A stretch of 12,202 bases of DNA. It comes from Rickettsiales bacterium. GTDB lineage: Bacteria > Pseudomonadota > Alphaproteobacteria > Rickettsiales > JANQQO01. This document shows, piece by piece, positions 11,639 to 12,202 of the stretch (its first letter is position 1; each line of letters starts with the position of its first letter). The DNA lies in contig JANQQO010000085.1 in NCBI GenBank assembly GCA_028289305.1, positions 1 through 12,202 of the forward strand, given 5' to 3'. The notes beneath the pieces were generated by a model. That model had not been told where the DNA came from. It ran no database searches and worked only from the letters and a program-made list of their open reading frames with translations. The position numbers and the translations under genes are program-made.

Positions 11639-12202
11639 CTTTATTCTCCCACTCGCACCACTGATGAATCGTACACTCCTCGCATTTCGGTGCGCGGGCG
11701 GTGCACACATAACGCCCATGCAAAATCAGCCAATGATGTGCATGGCGCATCATCTCCGCCGGCAACGCCTCTTCTAGTACTGTCGTCAACGGCGCTTCGG
11801 TCTTCTCCGGCGTCTTCGTCTGCACCAATCCCAGCCGGTTACTCACGCGAAACACATGCGTATCCACCGCAATCGTCGGCGCTCCAAACGCACAATTCAT
11901 CACCACCGCAGCCGTCTTTTTCCCAACACCAGGCAACGCCTCTAGCGCCACCCGATCTTCCGGCACTTCTCCGCCATGCTGCGCCACCAATGCTTCACTT
12001 AACTTTATGATATTCTTTGCTTTATTGTTATATAACCCAATTGTTTTGATATATTCCTTTAACCCCGCCTCGCCCAACTTCAGCATCTTTTCTGGCGTAT
12101 CTGCCACCGCGAATAACGCCGGCGTGGCCTTATTCACCCCCACATCCGTTGCCTGCGCGCTTAGCACCACCGCCACTAACAACGTATAGGTATTGGTGTA
12201 TT
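11628..12202 (-). CDS. nth: Endonuclease III, N-terminus cut by the window edge
   Basis: Nth is a bifunctional DNA glycosylase/AP lyase that removes oxidised pyrimidines. The 190 codons present start inside the gene at YTNTYTLLVAVVLSAQATD, which continues in frame to the window end; about 20-25 N-terminal residues are missing compared with the 211-residue E. coli protein. Key parts are intact: the helix-hairpin-helix LPGVGKKTAAVVMN with the catalytic Lys, AVDTHVFRVSNRLGL with the catalytic Asp, and the iron-sulphur ligands in CTARAPKCEECTIHQWC (C-X6-C-X2-C-X5-C). The C-terminus ends soon after the cluster, as usual. The TTG codon at 12182 falls in a conserved internal motif and is not the start. 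It overlaps the convergent redoxin gene by 11 bases, leaving no room for a terminator between them. Confidence 0.96.
   Translation of the reverse strand, partial: YTNTYTLLVAVVLSAQATDVGVNKATPALFAVADTPEKMLKLGEAGLKEYIKTIGLYNNKAKNIIKLSEALVAQHGGEVPEDRVALEALPGVGKKTAAVVMNCAFGAPTIAVDTHVFRVSNRLGLVQTKTPEKTEAPLTTVLEEALPAEMMRHAHHWLILHGRYVCTARAPKCEECTIHQWCEWENKASV

Noticed and set aside
1..12202. tRNA, rRNA, CRISPR array, insertion sequence or attachment site
   Set aside because: No cloverleaf, regularly spaced repeat, transposase or integrase was seen on reading both strands; small RNA genes cannot be excluded by eye.

Overview
The window reads as a stretch of alphaproteobacterial chromosome. The GroES/GroEL, MutY, DapE and HppA sequences look alphaproteobacterial. 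The groES promoter matches the alphaproteobacterial heat-shock (RpoH) pattern, and three sites fit the binding pattern of CtrA, a cell-cycle regulator restricted to Alphaproteobacteria. Repeat-rich intergenic gaps recall groups such as Micavibrionales, Rickettsiales or Holosporales, but the order cannot be settled from this sequence. No plasmid, phage, transposase, CRISPR, toxin-antitoxin or defence system is visible.

Layout. 1-1744: the groES-groEL chaperonin operon on the minus strand (groEL runs off the left edge) with a heat-shock-type promoter. 1790-4013: a divergent gene for a 709-residue coiled-coil protein of unknown function, preceded by a CtrA-like box. 4046-4169: a large inverted repeat that can serve as a bidirectional terminator. 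4168-4641: a small membrane protein on the minus strand with its own promoter. 4712-5110: about 400 bases without a credible gene but packed with hairpins and inverted repeats. 5120-7198: hppA, a K+-independent proton-pumping pyrophosphatase. 7309-9518: dapE and mutY, overlapping by one base, minus strand. 9519-9749: a divergent control region holding a GTCAT-type palindromic repeat between two CtrA-like boxes. 9750-10874: a second unknown protein with a Gln/Glu/Pro-rich tail. 11012-11638: an exported thioredoxin-fold protein, probably translated from a leaderless mRNA. 11628-12202: nth (endonuclease III), convergent with it and cut by the right edge.

The recognisable genes are housekeeping: protein folding, PPi-driven proton pumping, lysine/peptidoglycan precursor synthesis, and two related base-excision glycosylases that happen to lie in the same window. 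The part that annotation would normally skip is the more interesting one. Two unrelated-looking orphan genes (1884-4013 and 9750-10874) share a near-ideal CtrA box with a well-placed -10, a codon usage rich in ATA and AGA that differs from the neighbours, and a low-complexity charged C-terminal tail. This suggests they belong to one cell-cycle-controlled set. In addition, two intergenic elements (4046-4169 and 4942-5019) have unrelated but perfect 18-bp terminal stems around a similar core, which suggests a structured repeat or RNA family in which the stem pairing, not the stem sequence, is kept.
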